Shown here: piece by piece, positions 1 through 11,019 of the stretch
Position numbering within the stretch: position 1 is the first letter of the stretch
Layout: the number at the start of each line of letters is the position of its first letter
NCBI GenBank assembly: GCA_032718475.1
Contig: JAUCBJ010003042.1
Coordinates: 1 to 56,203 of the forward strand
Length of the DNA: 56,203 nt
DNA from: Nemertoderma westbladi
Taxonomy: Eukaryota > Xenacoelomorpha > Nemertodermatida > Nemertodermatidae
Direction of reading: 5' to 3'
The notes under the pieces: generated by a model
Told to the model about the DNA's origin: nothing
Seen by the model: the letters and a program-made list of their open reading frames with translations, nothing else
Database searches by the model: none
Program-made: the position numbers and the translations under genes

Positions 1-252
1 AGGAATGTTAAGAATGCATGCTGATCCACTCCATCAGTAGCTGCTTGTAGATTGTGGTAGAAATTTTCCACCTCCTCTACAGGGGCAACACTAGTTGGAG
101 AGTAGCACACAATCAGAACCACCTTAAGAAACTTCTTAACCAGTCTTCCAGAACATGAGAAGTGGCAACGGATGATGCGGTTAGAGATTTGGTCTATTTT
201 GTCCAATGCTGCATGTGCAGTTGGATTCATCAATAGACCAATTCCACCATTG
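1..252 (-). mobile_element. RTE-like element fragment (endonuclease region), copy A1
   Basis: This stretch is almost identical to 11374-11647 of the longer RTE-like copy and encodes, on the minus strand, part of the apurinic-type endonuclease. One codon that is CAA here is TAA in the longer copy, so this copy is less decayed at that point. It runs off the left edge of the window. At 252 the similarity stops at the sequence gacgcgag and a degenerate repeat begins. It cannot be one piece with the 3'-end fragment at 565-840, because the order of the two is wrong for a single minus-strand copy. Confidence 0.75.
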
Positions 253-261
253 CCACTATCA

Positions 262-565
262 TCTGCTGACGCGAGTTGTTGACTATAGCTGTTGTCTAAT
301 ATCTGGTAGCTGTTGGCTAATAGTTATCGGTTGATAGCTGGTGGCTGAAACCAATGCTGCTGTTGGATAGCTGTTGGCTGATAGGTCTCGGCTGAGAGCT
401 GTCTGCTGATAGCTGTCTTTTGATTGCTGTGTCTTATAGCTGTCTGCTGATAGCTGTGTGCGGATTGCTGATAGCTGTCTGCTGATAGGAATCGGCTGAT
501 AGCTGTCTGCTGATAGCTGTCTTCTGATTGCTGTGTCTTATAGCTGTCTGCTGATAGATGACTGA
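262..565. repeat. Degenerate GCTGATAGCTGT-type tandem repeat
   Basis: Imperfect tandem repeats built on gctgatagctgtctgctg and gttggctgatag, with a duplicated block (tcttctgattgctgtgtcttatagc and a near copy about 100 bp earlier). A short outlier lies at 848-885. Both reading frames stay open through it on the minus strand, giving a Ser/Gln/Thr-rich translation that is a consequence of the repeat and not a gene. It lies between two fragments of the same RTE-like family. Confidence 0.75.
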
Positions 566-840
566 TACTGCTAGTATCGACATGCTGCATTGCAGCTGCA
601 TTTTTAAGAATGCTGTGCCGGCTTGTCGACAAAATTGCGCCGCCACAACTCCCTATCACCCATGACATTTGCTAGATCATCCGCATCTTCAAGGCCAGTG
701 TCCTTTAAGATGCGTCTCAAGAAAGTCATGGGCTGTCCACCATACTTGTTCACTCCATGAGGCTGCCAAAGTACAAGATTATGCACTGGCTGGTCCTCAC
801 GGCGAAAGCAATGTCCTGCAAAGCGGAGGCGATTTTTGAG
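565..840 (-). mobile_element. RTE-like element, 5'-truncated 3' end, copy A2
   Basis: Matches 8855-9115 of the longer copy and encodes the last part of the reverse-transcriptase ORF on the minus strand (motifs HNLVLWQPHGVNK and GQPMTFLRRILKDTGLEDADD). The shared 3' end (minus strand) runs through gcagctgcaatgcagcat and then a short tag-rich tail. The 5' truncation at about 840 is typical of target-primed reverse transcription. It is one of at least five copies of this 3' end in the window. Confidence 0.8.
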
Positions 841-879
841 GCGATTTTAGAGCTGACTGCTGATAGCTGTTGTCTTGCA

Positions 880-1392
880 GCTTAACGTTTTCCAGCTGTT
901 TATAAATTTATGTATTACAGGCTATGGTTATGGTAATCTTGCTGTTATCATGAAATTCTAAACTTAATGTCACTGGTATATTGCGTCATCTGTCAACATA
1001 ACACTATAACTTTGTTACATTTGAACCATTAATTTATACAATATTATAAACATGGGATAGTGCTTTAAATACCAGATTTTAAAAGATTAACAGCAGAAAA
1101 AGACGAAATTATTTTATAATTAGTCAATTAAAATGCAAAACTCTAAGATTTAAAAAGTATTCAAACGATTACCACAGCAACACTTGGGAATTATTTTATA
1201 ATTAGTCAATTATCTTAAGGTCATCTTAATCCTTTAACCTGGAGCTTTATTGCGCTTTGTCATGTTTTTCACATTTGCTTTCAAACTTAAAGAATTTGCG
1301 TTTCCAATAAATACTAATGTAAAATGCATTACTATCTGCATTTTGAATACAATAATTTGATTTAAGTATAGGGAGTGGATTAGAACAAAACA
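880..1392. other. Non-coding, upstream of the GPCR gene
   Basis: AT-rich sequence with no recognisable gene. A direct repeat attattttataattagtca occurs at about 1108 and again at about 1190. Any promoter of the receptor gene should lie here, but I see no convincing core element. Confidence 0.4.
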
Positions 1393-4300
1393 ATGGCGGT
1401 TTCAAATGGTTCAATGTTGCCATTCTATGAGAGAGTTGAGGAACATTGGCAATACAAGTTAGCTACGCAAATAGCAACAATTGGTCTCCTATCCATTGCT
1501 TGTATTGGAACGATCAACAACACACTTACCATTTTGACAATGAGAAATTTCAAACCTCAAACAAGCACAACTACGTATTTGCAAGTGGGTATATGTAAAT
1601 ATATAATGTGTACTACTTATATAGTTAATAATCAGATATATATTTTCAGGGAAACCTATACAAATGTAATATCTATCTCCTAAATGGAGCAATGTTTAAT
1701 TATTGCAAACACGAGACAGCCTATATTATTTAACAAAGTACAATATTTTTTGGAAGGATAACTCAATCTGGTAGCAGTTGTAGTCATGGGTCATATATAT
1801 TACATGCTCTGAGATGCCTTTGATGTATGGTTTAGATTTATTATCACGATTATATAACAATAGTTCTTCTAAAAATACGCGTGAAATAAAGCTGGACTTA
1901 TTTTAATATTCTAGAATCTCAGCTGTTTCCCTAGACTGCGCCACAGCACACCATGCACACCTGCACTAGAACTATTATTGCTTTTCCATAAGTATCAGAT
2001 ATATCCAATAACCTTTGACACTTGTACATTGTGGTTCCAGGATTCGCAATACAATATATGTCATTCTTTGCGTGATAGAGGTTTCTGTTGAACTGGTATA
2101 GATAGGTATTGGTAGTCATCATTACTATGTCTACGTGGATTTGTCAACCTAGAAAATCTACCTGTACATAAAACTACGGGAATGTTATCTGTTGGTACTA
2201 ACTGGAACTACAGTGGGTCTATGCAGTATCATTCTACTTTATGCGATTGTGAATTAAATGAATATTAACGAAATTAATCCAACCAGGTGGAACACCAGTG
2301 ATTTTTTTTGCTGTGCAGGAATAATTGTCCGCAAATTCTGTATAGGAGATGAATTACAGTCCAATAATGCATATGATACAGTAAAAATAATTATCTTGAG
2401 GAAGGAGTTGGAATCAGGAATCTTTTTTTCTGAAGTTCTCTGAAATAATGATTTTTCGGATTTATTTTTAGAAAAATTATGATGAAACAATTATACAACA
2501 ATGTGTTACCCATGTTTAATCAAACCAAAATGGAAAATATTTTAAAATATTTAATATAGTTTTTTTTATTTAGTAAACTTTAGTGCATATTGGTCGAGTA
2601 ATAATAATAACTTTATTGACACTGTGATTAATAGAGTAAAATTTTACATTATTTTTAGAGTTTATCATTGGCCTATAGAAATTATATATGTTATATATTT
2701 CGCAGATTCTTGCAGTTTGTGATACTGTTGGTCTACTATGGGATGCTGTTATATCAATTCCATTCCCATTGTTGGGCATTGTTATTGAAGCCTACTCCTC
2801 ATTAAGCTGCAAAATATTAATGGTTCATAATGGTGGCTCATCCATTGCATCAGCTTGGATTTTGGTTGCAGTAACTATCGACAGGTAAAACAGTCTTGTG
2901 TTTTTTAATTTTATGTTACTATTAATTACTTGATGAATGATGCTTGGCCTGTACTTAGTTAGGTGATGATTGTGATTATCTGATTTCACTATTTGTAGAG
3001 CTGGTGGACCCAAAAAAAATCCCCAGATCTCACGGTCAACCATATACTTTCATAGTTCCGCACCTCATATCCAGTGTCCTTGTGTAGGCGTTTGATGAAA
3101 GTCCTTGGCTGCCTACCATGTCTATTCTCACTAGAATGCTGCCACAGCACAAGGTTGTTTGCAGGATGTATATATAGGTTTATATGTCAATAGTTAAAAG
3201 AAATTGTGTATGCCATATGTTACACAACAGATCACAGACTTAAATCTTTGATACATGTGGGAATTTATCCATATGAAAATAAGCTAGAGTGCACGGCGCA
3301 GATGCTTTAATTTACATAATTCCAGTGCAAACCACTGGATTAATATTTTTAACAATGGATAGAGACTTGAAACTTGGGATAGCAATAAGTATTATAAACT
3401 GTGAGTCTTCAGACACAGACAGGAATTCACAATATCAACAAGGGCTCAGCCATTTTAGTCATTATGTACATGGGAGCTTGTTTCTCTTTCCAATTACACA
3501 CATAGTACGTGTGGCCATAGTATAGTAGGAGTTGAGATTGTCCAGGTGTACTATAATTCAGCAGAATCGAACTTCCATTATAGCAATATATTATCAATCC
3601 CTTTATTCCAATTGGCATTAGCAAGATAAAAGCCAACATATGTAATAGGGTTGGTGTGCGAAAAATTTGTTGGGCTAGAAACATCGAATGTAGAAGCCTC
3701 GAATACTACTGCTACTTCTAGGTCGAGCGAACTCGGACGGTGGAAATGAGATCCTTCCAGGCTTCCCGATTCTCCATAGTTGTCGCAATTTAGTTTCTCC
3801 TAAGTTCAGTATCCCTTTCAAGTTGATCTATATATGTTATGGCCAGTCGTCCATGACTGCGCTGTCCATGAGTTGGTTGCCAGAAAAGAGATCTGGTATG
3901 ACCTCGTCTTTACTTCGTCAGCAGTGCCCACTGAATCTTAACCTGCATTCATGGAGGGTGGTTGATACAGGTGGTTTTGTACCATAAAGCTCGGCATTTG
4001 TCATGTGTTGTCTCCAGCTGATGTTTAGGGCTGCCCATAGTAGTAGTATTGTGTAGCAACCATCAATTCGTGTTCAAATGATTTAGTCGACATTCAAATA
4101 AGGTGTAACAAGGTGCTCTGAATCGAGTGGCGGGTGTGTTTTTTGTAAAAACACGAGGAAGCGGTCGAAATTAGGGTTTAAGTAAGAGTGGGAAGCCAAT
4201 TTTGAAAATCGGTTGTGATTGGCTGCTACATAATTGTCAATATATGTATACTAATAAAGTATATAATAAGTACTAACTAAGTATATAATAGTCAATATAT

Positions 4301-6164
4301 GTAGTGCTACTATAATTTCTTATATTGGTTTCTATGGAGGGTGATTTTAGATCCATTAAAATACACATTTAATCGCAATAATTTCACACGTGGCTTATAT
4401 CAATTAAAAACGGAGAGTCTTGCGCGTCTTTTGACACTACAATGAAATAAATTCATGATGATGAACATTGATTAAATGAATCTATTCACAATTATAAACT
4501 TGCAGATTGCCTGATCGGTATGCAAGCACTCAACCACTTAGCCCTAGCCACCTATTGCATTGCAGTATCGGAGTAGGCCTAATGCTGTATTGTTGCTTAA
4601 GTTCATTGAGTTGAGTAAACCTACTGCTGTACCACTCTTACACTACCGGTGGTGACCGGTACACATTTCAACTTAATGAACTTAAAGCTGCTATGCAGCA
4701 ATACTCCGATACTAAAATGTATAATGCAATAGGTGGCTAGGGCTAAGTTGTTGACTGTTTGCATAGCTATCAGGCAATCTGCCTGTTTATAATTGTGAAT
4801 CTATTCATTTAATCAATGTTAATCACCATTATTTAATTAATTGTGGTGTCAAAAAACGCACAAGACTCTCCGATTTCAATTGATATAAGCCACGTGTGAA
4901 ATGATTCAGATTAAATGTGTATTTTAATGGGTCTAAAATCACCCTCCATAAAAAAACAATATAAGAAATTATCAGAGCATTGCATAGTGACGTCACATAT
5001 GTAGCAGCCAATCACAGCCGATTTACAAAATTGGCTTCCCGCGCTCACTTAAACCCGTAATTTCGACCGTTTCCTCGTGTTTTTACAAAAAACACACCCG
5101 CCACTCGATTCAAGGCACCTTATTACTCCTTATTCGATTGTTTCTAGCCCAACAATTTTTCGAGCACCAACCCTATTGAGACGAAAATGCAACAATAACT
5201 TTTTACATGACCTGCAAAACATAGCTATGCCAACCACCGATTCCCTCCGGAAAATTTCCTTTGCCTTTGTCGGAACATCTTCACTCACAGTGCAGTGGAT
5301 TTTTCTGTAGAAATCCATATGATATACAAATTCATCTTTTGTGCATTTTGTTTTTGACAGTCAATACAATAGCCACTCGCTTAATTCAACAATTATTTAT
5401 ATTAGCCGAAAATCACGGTTTATATATTTCCTTATATCACATTTCCTTACAATAGCATTTTATATTCTCATTATTAATTAAATTAAAATCGAATTATATA
5501 TAGATGATTGATCCTGATATATGCCCTACTTTTAGTTTTACTTTTTAGCTTCACTACAAACTGTGTTTTATTTTCTGTTAGATTCATTTATTGTACGTTT
5601 CCAATGAGGGCTCAAGAGTTCTGTACCATAAAGAGAGCTCAAATGGTCAGTGCGCTCATCATTTTTCTATCATATTGTTGTTGTTTATACAATGCAGTTC
5701 TCTTCACCAAATATGGAGATTCTTGTGATGTCGAGTCATGGATTCCTATAAAGAGCTTTTATATATATTTCTTCATTGTTATAGTAGCTCTCGCTTTTTG
5801 CCTACCATGTGGCACTATATTTATTCTTAATGGTATCATTATATATAAGCTTCAACAACGTGCAAAATATCTCAAAAGTCTAAAGGGAAATATATCAGAG
5901 AGGAGTGAAGACAAGACAACAGTTCTTCTCCCTCTGGTTTCAATTATATTGTGTATTTTACTCGCTATAAGCGGTACATGTCTTTACTTTTCTTTTTACT
6001 TAGATTTTAATGATGCAGAGTATTTCGCCACTCAGCGCCTGATGCGCGTGGGCGGTGAGATGTCATTTGCCATAAATCAGAGTATCAATTTTTATCTTTA
6101 TATTTTGAGCTCAAAAGTGTTTCGTAAGAAATTAATAAACAAATTTACCTGCAAATCGTCCTAA
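1393..6164 (+). CDS. Class A (rhodopsin-like) GPCR, 3 exons, 317 aa
   Basis: Exons 1393-1584, 2706-2884 and 5582-6164 join in frame (phases 0 and 2) to give 317 residues. Introns begin GTGGGT and GTAAAA and end GCAG and TTAG. Seven hydrophobic segments are visible. TM1 is at about 27-50, with GTINNTLTI in place of the usual GN motif. TM2 has LAVCD with D70. C99 opens TM3 and can pair with C172 in the second extracellular loop. The DR(Y) motif appears as D123-R124-F125 and is split by intron 2. TM7 ends INFYLYILSSKVFR in place of NPxxY, followed by a basic tail. There is an N-glycosylation site at N5. The ligand is unknown; the overall style resembles invertebrate peptide (FMRFamide-like) receptors. 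The protein would act in the plasma membrane. The weak point is the GTGGGT donor of intron 1, and an additional 5' exon cannot be excluded. Confidence 0.78.
3045..3170 (-). mobile_element. Diverged RTE-like 3'-end fragment, copy E
   Basis: On the minus strand this encodes a diverged version of the C-terminal RTE-like motif (NLVLWQHSSENRHGRQPRTF followed by KRLHKDTG). It sits inside intron 2 of the GPCR gene. It is much more diverged than the fragments at 565 and 40335, so it is an older insertion. Confidence 0.55.
3643..5185. repeat. Large imperfect palindrome (foldback/MITE-like) in GPCR intron 2
   Basis: Sequence from about 4085 to 4590 reappears as its reverse complement from about 4665 to 5155. 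Examples are gcgggtgtgttttttgtaaa against tttacaaaaaacacacccgc, and the ttggctgc and cacacgtgg blocks. The outer pieces 3643-3690 and 5139-5183 are also inverted copies (gttgggctagaaac), so the original element was longer and was split by a retroelement fragment at about 3692-4085. The centre near 4620 is ccggt-rich. No open reading frame of note lies inside, so this is a non-autonomous element or a foldback. Confidence 0.75.
3692..4045 (-). mobile_element. Fragment of a second RTE/RTEX-like non-LTR element, copy H
   Basis: The minus strand, read in shifting frames, gives the conserved C-terminal block of an RTE/RTEX-type reverse transcriptase: ALNISWRQHMTNAELYG, then a RLRFSGHC-type motif, then GRPAITYIDQLERDTEL and TMENREAWK. 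At least two frameshifts and stops make it dead. It differs from the family that is abundant elsewhere in the window. It interrupts the left arm of the surrounding palindrome, so it arrived after that element. Confidence 0.6.
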
Positions 6165-6227
6165 GAATGCTTGCAATTATATATCTATAAGAACAAATAT
6201 TTAAATTGAATTTGTCCATTCATATAA

Positions 6228-6470
6228 TGAATGATATTTATAATATAATGAAATATATTAATTTAATATAATGAATTATATTAATTTAATATAATGAAAT
6301 ATATTAATTTAATATAATGAAATATATTAATTTAATATAATGAAATATATTAATTTAATATAATGAAATATATTAATTTAATATAATGAAATATATTAAT
6401 TTAATATAATGAAATATATTAATTTAATATAATGAAATATATTAATTTAATATAATGAATTATAATTATA
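6228..6470. repeat. AT-rich minisatellite, ~23-bp unit
   Basis: About nine to ten copies of a 23-bp unit (ttaatttaatataatgaaata) with almost no divergence, directly 3' of the GPCR stop codon. Array homogeneity suggests recent expansion. It lies where the receptor's 3' UTR and poly(A) signal would be expected. Confidence 0.9.
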
Positions 6471-6479
6471 TAATTAAAT

Positions 6480-7780
6480 AATTTAATATTCATTCATACA
6501 TAATATATAATAATTTAATGAGAAGAAATAACTAAGAAGTTAAATATACTAAATATATAAATAAATAAATATATATTGAATATATAATTTTATGAGAAAT
6601 CATACCAGTAAAATATATATTATTCTTTGTTGTGCTACTGTCTGAATGTGCTAGGCCGTTTGCGGATATCTGCTATCCATTATGGATTTAATTGGAATTT
6701 CCCCCTTTAGCGTTAATATTAATGTCATAGTAAATGTAAATATTTTCATTAAAAATATTCGTAATGAAATATCTAATGTTTTCAACAATATTCAATGTAG
6801 CCCCAACTGTAAAGGTTTGATTTCAAGTCCTTTGGAGTCAAGGTATTTATTTACCTTGACAGTGTCAAGGTAAATGATGCTAAAAAATATACAATTCAAA
6901 TGCTACCAAATTTAATAATTTCCACTAAATGTTAGCGAAAAAGTCTAATTTGGGCAGGCTATTATAATTTTGTGAAATTAATAAATGTAATTTGGTTAAC
7001 TCCGATTATAGTAGTGAAGATAAGTTGTGTAAATAAGCTTCCTATATTTCACTAGCCAAATTGGTAATATAAATGGTTATGAATAGACAAATTTCCGTTC
7101 CTCTGAAAACTAAATTGGGAACTACTGTTACAGTGGAAGTGCATAGTTTAATCACAAGGACTAAAATATTGTTTGTACCAAATTTGGGGAAAACTCTACC
7201 AATAGTTACCATGTTGCTATGTACAATCCATGTTGCTAAGGAAAAAATACAACATGGTGAATCGCATAATATCTTTTTATATAACTGTGGTGTAACTGGT
7301 GCAATATCGATGGAGACACCTTGGGATGCACATTAAATAACAATCTATCGGTACCCCATGGTCTAACAGGAGCGCCCCAACATCATGTCAGAACATTGCA
7401 ATTATTTTAAATTCTTTAACCTCTTCGTCTCAACCAGATATTGAATCTGCACTTCCCCGCCATTGATTCGGGATTTGGTAGGCAGAGATATGCTTTCTCA
7501 AATGGGATGCTGCGCGAAAAAATTGGGTAGCAAGGTGCCCTGCATGCATCGAGACGAAATTTTAGTTATAGACAAGTACTTTCGACGCGCTAGACATATT
7601 GTTTCAGGGGTTGTATCTAAGATAAATAACTGGCCCACTAAATTTTGGGGCTTTGCAGCAGCTTGGCGGGTCGTATCTATAGTAGGTCATGATCTTATAT
7701 TGGTAGGCTTACTACATCAATAAGTATGAAAAAAAGTTAAATTTATACACGAAATTCTAACCTAATTTCAACCTATTTAC
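6480..7780. other. No recognisable gene
   Basis: AT-rich sequence with short open frames on both strands (e.g. 7073-7336 and 7463-7723, plus strand) that show no motif I recognise. I looked here for the transmembrane exons of the Cys-loop receptor encoded just to the right on the minus strand and did not find them. Confidence 0.4.
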
Positions 7781-8812
7781 CTCGTTTCCACTGTAAGCCC
7801 AACTGCTTATAATTATGAAGCAGTCCTGTTCGTCAAATGGGAAGTATCGAATATCTATTCTACAATTCGTTCGAATAATCAGAGGTAAGGGCCACAGTTC
7901 TATGTCGCCATTACTCGTAACAATAGCCCAAGAAGATTGCATGTTGGTTCGAATTGGGTTCTCTTTATCTGAAGCCGCACTAATGGGAGAGACAACCAAA
8001 ATTAATTAACAAAATATTAAACCTACCTATCTACCCCTTGGGGGGGGGGGGGGGGGGGGGGGGTGTTCCTCCCAGACCATTTTAAATACCGTTGGCATTT
8101 CTAACGGGTTAGAGGTATGCAACTTCTTGATTTATTCTCAAATTTTTTCCTGTTTCAAATGAAAAAAAAACTGTGCCTCTAACCTCGTCCGTTTTTTTCA
8201 TACAGAATCTTTCTCGCACCTATATCATGATTTTTTGAAAATAAAAAATAAAAAATTATAGAGTAAATAATAAAGTTGCCCAAAAAATATAAAAGTGTCG
8301 CAATAATACATTTATCGGCCAGTGCCACATGTAGAGTAGGTATAAATGGTCTTTCACGTGTTTCGAACCGAAATAGGAAAGAAGATAATATTATAAAAGA
8401 ATGAGACCCGCAAAAGGTGTTTTCCAGCTTAATAAATTGTCTGTGGTAGTAAACCATGCTGCATCGAATAGCCATGTCATCTAAGCGTCTCTCTCTTTTC
8501 ATTAATTAATAAACTCCATGTAAAAAATGGTTGTTTTCATCTAAGTTGAAAAAAGGGTGTAACTGCCCAAGAAATACTCTATTTGCAACCCACCACTAAA
8601 AAATAAATGCTGCGGCGGATGCTAATTAATAAATATAATTTATTGTAAAAAACTCACTTGTTATAGATAACAAGGTCCGGTAACCACAACTCATCTGCTG
8701 GGATTTTTACACTGGTAATATTAGCAAAATCCTCGGGGTTCCATGTTAATAATTCGTCTCTCCACTTGAATATAAGCCAAATATTGCTGGTAAGGACTTG
8801 GTCTAACTCTTC
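7781..8812 (-). CDS. Nicotinic-type Cys-loop receptor, two extracellular-domain exons (partial)
   Basis: Minus-strand exons 8658-8812 (155 nt) and 7781-7979 (199 nt) have clean borders (acceptors CAG and TAG, donors GTGAGT and GTAAAT) and join in frame (2 nt + 1 nt completing an Asn codon). The first encodes the loop D to loop A region, with NIWLIFKWRDELLTWNPEDF and LWLPDLVIYNN. The second encodes the loop B region SSWAIVTSNGDIELW and the family signature Cys-loop, a Cys pair 13 residues apart containing YFPFDEQ. The product would be a subunit of a pentameric ligand-gated ion channel in the plasma membrane. The signal-peptide exon and all four transmembrane segments are not found in the window, so this is a fragment, a gene with long introns, or a pseudogene. 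An RTE-like element ends about 30 bp upstream of the first exon's acceptor. Confidence 0.8.
8040..8063. repeat. Homopolymer G run in receptor intron
   Basis: About 24 consecutive G between the two Cys-loop receptor exons. Similar runs are the C run at 12998-13020 and the G run at 40275-40292. Their true length is uncertain because such runs are hard to sequence. Confidence 0.9.
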
Positions 8813-8886
8813 CTGATGAGGTGATAATAATGAAACAAATTAAGCTACTACTACTAGGATCGGCATGCTGCATTGCAGCTGCATTT

Positions 8887-11010
8887 TTAAGAATGCTGTG
8901 CCGGCTTGTCAACAAAATTGCACCGCCACAACTCCCTATCACCCATGACATTTGCTAGATCATCCGGATCTTTAAGGCCAGTGTCCTTTAAGATGCGTCT
9001 CAAGAAAGTCATGGGCTGTCCACCATGCTTATTCACTCCATGAGGCTGCCAAAGTACAAGATTATGCACTGGCTGGTCTTCACGGCGAAAGCAATGTCCT
9101 GCAAAGCGGAGGCGATTTTGTTCTAGTGTCAAGCTTGGGGGAACCAATGAGACACCTCCAATGTTATATAGTGTCTGGTTGGAGATGTGTGCATTGTACT
9201 TGACACAATGAACCCGGCGTAGCATTTTTGTGAATGTGCCATCCTGAGATTTGGTGTCCTCAGCAGTTAGAGCCCAGCATGGACTCCCGTAGAGGAGTAC
9301 TGGAACTACTGCTGCTCTAAATAATCGGACCTTAAGTTTCCGATTAATTCTCGGTGACTTCCAAATCCTGGAAAGCCTATTCAAGGCTGCCCATGCCTTT
9401 CCCTTACGTATTCGAAGGTCCTCACCAGACTTCCGGATCCATGATCCCAGGTAACAGAAGTCGTCCACATGCTCAAGCATACCATCCTTTGAGCTTATGC
9501 TCATCCGATCAGAGACTTGCTGAGGACTTTCAAAGTTAACTGTCAGAATTTTGGTCTTTCTGGAGTTAATAAAAAGACCAACACTAGAAGCAGCATGTTC
9601 TAATGAGCTGATGAGCCGTTGGGCTCCCTCTAATGATTCTGAGAGTACTCCTAAGTCATCAGCAATGTCTAGATCATTTAGGTACTTGGCAGGATTTCCT
9701 CGACTTCTGGAGCAAGTAGGTTGAGTTATCATCACACCATCATCATTATAATGATCTAAGGACATGCGTAGAACATAGTCAACCACAATAATGAACAAGA
9801 ATGGTGCAAGTATGTCTCCTTGGAGGACGCCCCATAACAATTCAAATGGTTCTGTGTCACCGTCAACAGTTGACACAAATGTTGTCGAACCATCGTATAC
9901 TGATCTGATTGCTGCAATAATTTCATCAGGAATCCCATATAATGAAAGTATGCTGAACATACGTGAGCGAGAGACTGAATCAAAGGCCTTGAAGAAGTCA
10001 ACAAAGATAACAGCCAGATGCCTGTCTTTCTTTTTTGATAACTCTTCAATTATCCTTCTAAGTGCCAAAATGGGCTCCATGGTCCCACGACCTTTACGGA
10101 ACCCATTCTGATTTCCACGGAGCAGTCTCTCAATGGGATCCCTGATGCGATTTAATAGAATCCTATTGTATAGCTTTGCAGAAATCGAGATCAATGAGAT
10201 TCCACGAAAAGAACCATAGAGTGTTAGGTTGCCATTCTTGGGAACTGGCACCAACTTATTTGTTTTCATTTCTTGTGGGACTCTTATTGTTCGGTACATG
10301 TCTACTATGATGGGATAGATGAGCTTTAAACACTCAGGTATTTTAAAGACCTCAGGGGGAACACCATCTACTCCACTGGCACGATTGGTCTTAATGCTCT
10401 TTGCAGCAGCCTTCACTTCTGCAAAGGAGATATCACCAATGGGAATATCTGGGAGTACAGACTCAGATACTTTTACTTCTATAAAGTTATCAGGCAATAC
10501 CCTGTCATTATTGAGGAGCTTTTCAAAGTGGGCTTTCCAACCATTGAGGCGATCGGCTGGTGATTCAGCCTTAACCTTGGTGGTTGGTTGGTTTTTCCGC
10601 CCAGTAAGCAGATTGATCGATTTCCATGCCTGGGATGATTGCCTGCTGTCGTCAGCATCATTGATGGCATCAACCTGTTGGTTTATTAGCTCCTGTAGAT
10701 TAGCAGAGTACTGCCTGTTCAGGGACCTAGATGCAGCCTTAACTGCATTCTTGGCCGCTGTAGTCTGTTTGAGTCGGGACGCCTTCTGCGCCTTATGAAG
10801 GTCATTTCGGCACTTCTGAATTTTGTTGTCAGTCCATGGGGCCCTTTTCCTGTTTCGAGGATATACAGGAACTGTTTCTGCAGCTGCTAACTTAACTGCT
10901 TCTGTAAAGGCAGTATAGCCCTCACAGTGATCTGCCGCCTCAGAGGCAAGAGTCTCATACCTGTTACTCAGCTGTAGTGTGAAGCTGGATCTCACACTTG
11001 GCTGTTGCAA
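8887..11010 (-). pseudogene. Reverse transcriptase ORF of RTE-like element
   Basis: An open frame of 707 codons on the minus strand. RT motifs in order: PVPKNGNLTLYGSFRGISLI, NQNGFRKGRGTMEP, VDFFKAFDSVSRSRM, LQGDILAPFLF, and an active-site box reading IADDLG where YADD or FADD is usual. The C-terminal block RLRFAGHCFRREDQP precedes HNLVLWQPHG. The domain would copy the element's RNA at a nicked target. The Met at 11010 is not the true start: an in-frame TAG lies a few codons upstream (about 11020), and the same frame continues beyond it into the endonuclease (SQIDHILFRRKYRSS and SSDHRLIVAKVR). One stop therefore separates RT from endonuclease, and the element is probably dead in this copy. 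Confidence 0.85.
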
Positions 11011-11019
11011 CAGAGAGGA

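Noticed and set aside
324-668. Ser/Gln-rich protein gene on the minus strand
   Set aside because: Its translation is the product of a degenerate tandem repeat joined to the end of an RTE-like fragment.
7073-7723. Downstream transmembrane exons of the Cys-loop receptor
   Set aside because: Minus-strand translations in this stretch show no TM2-like or TM3-like segment or splice borders in the right phase.
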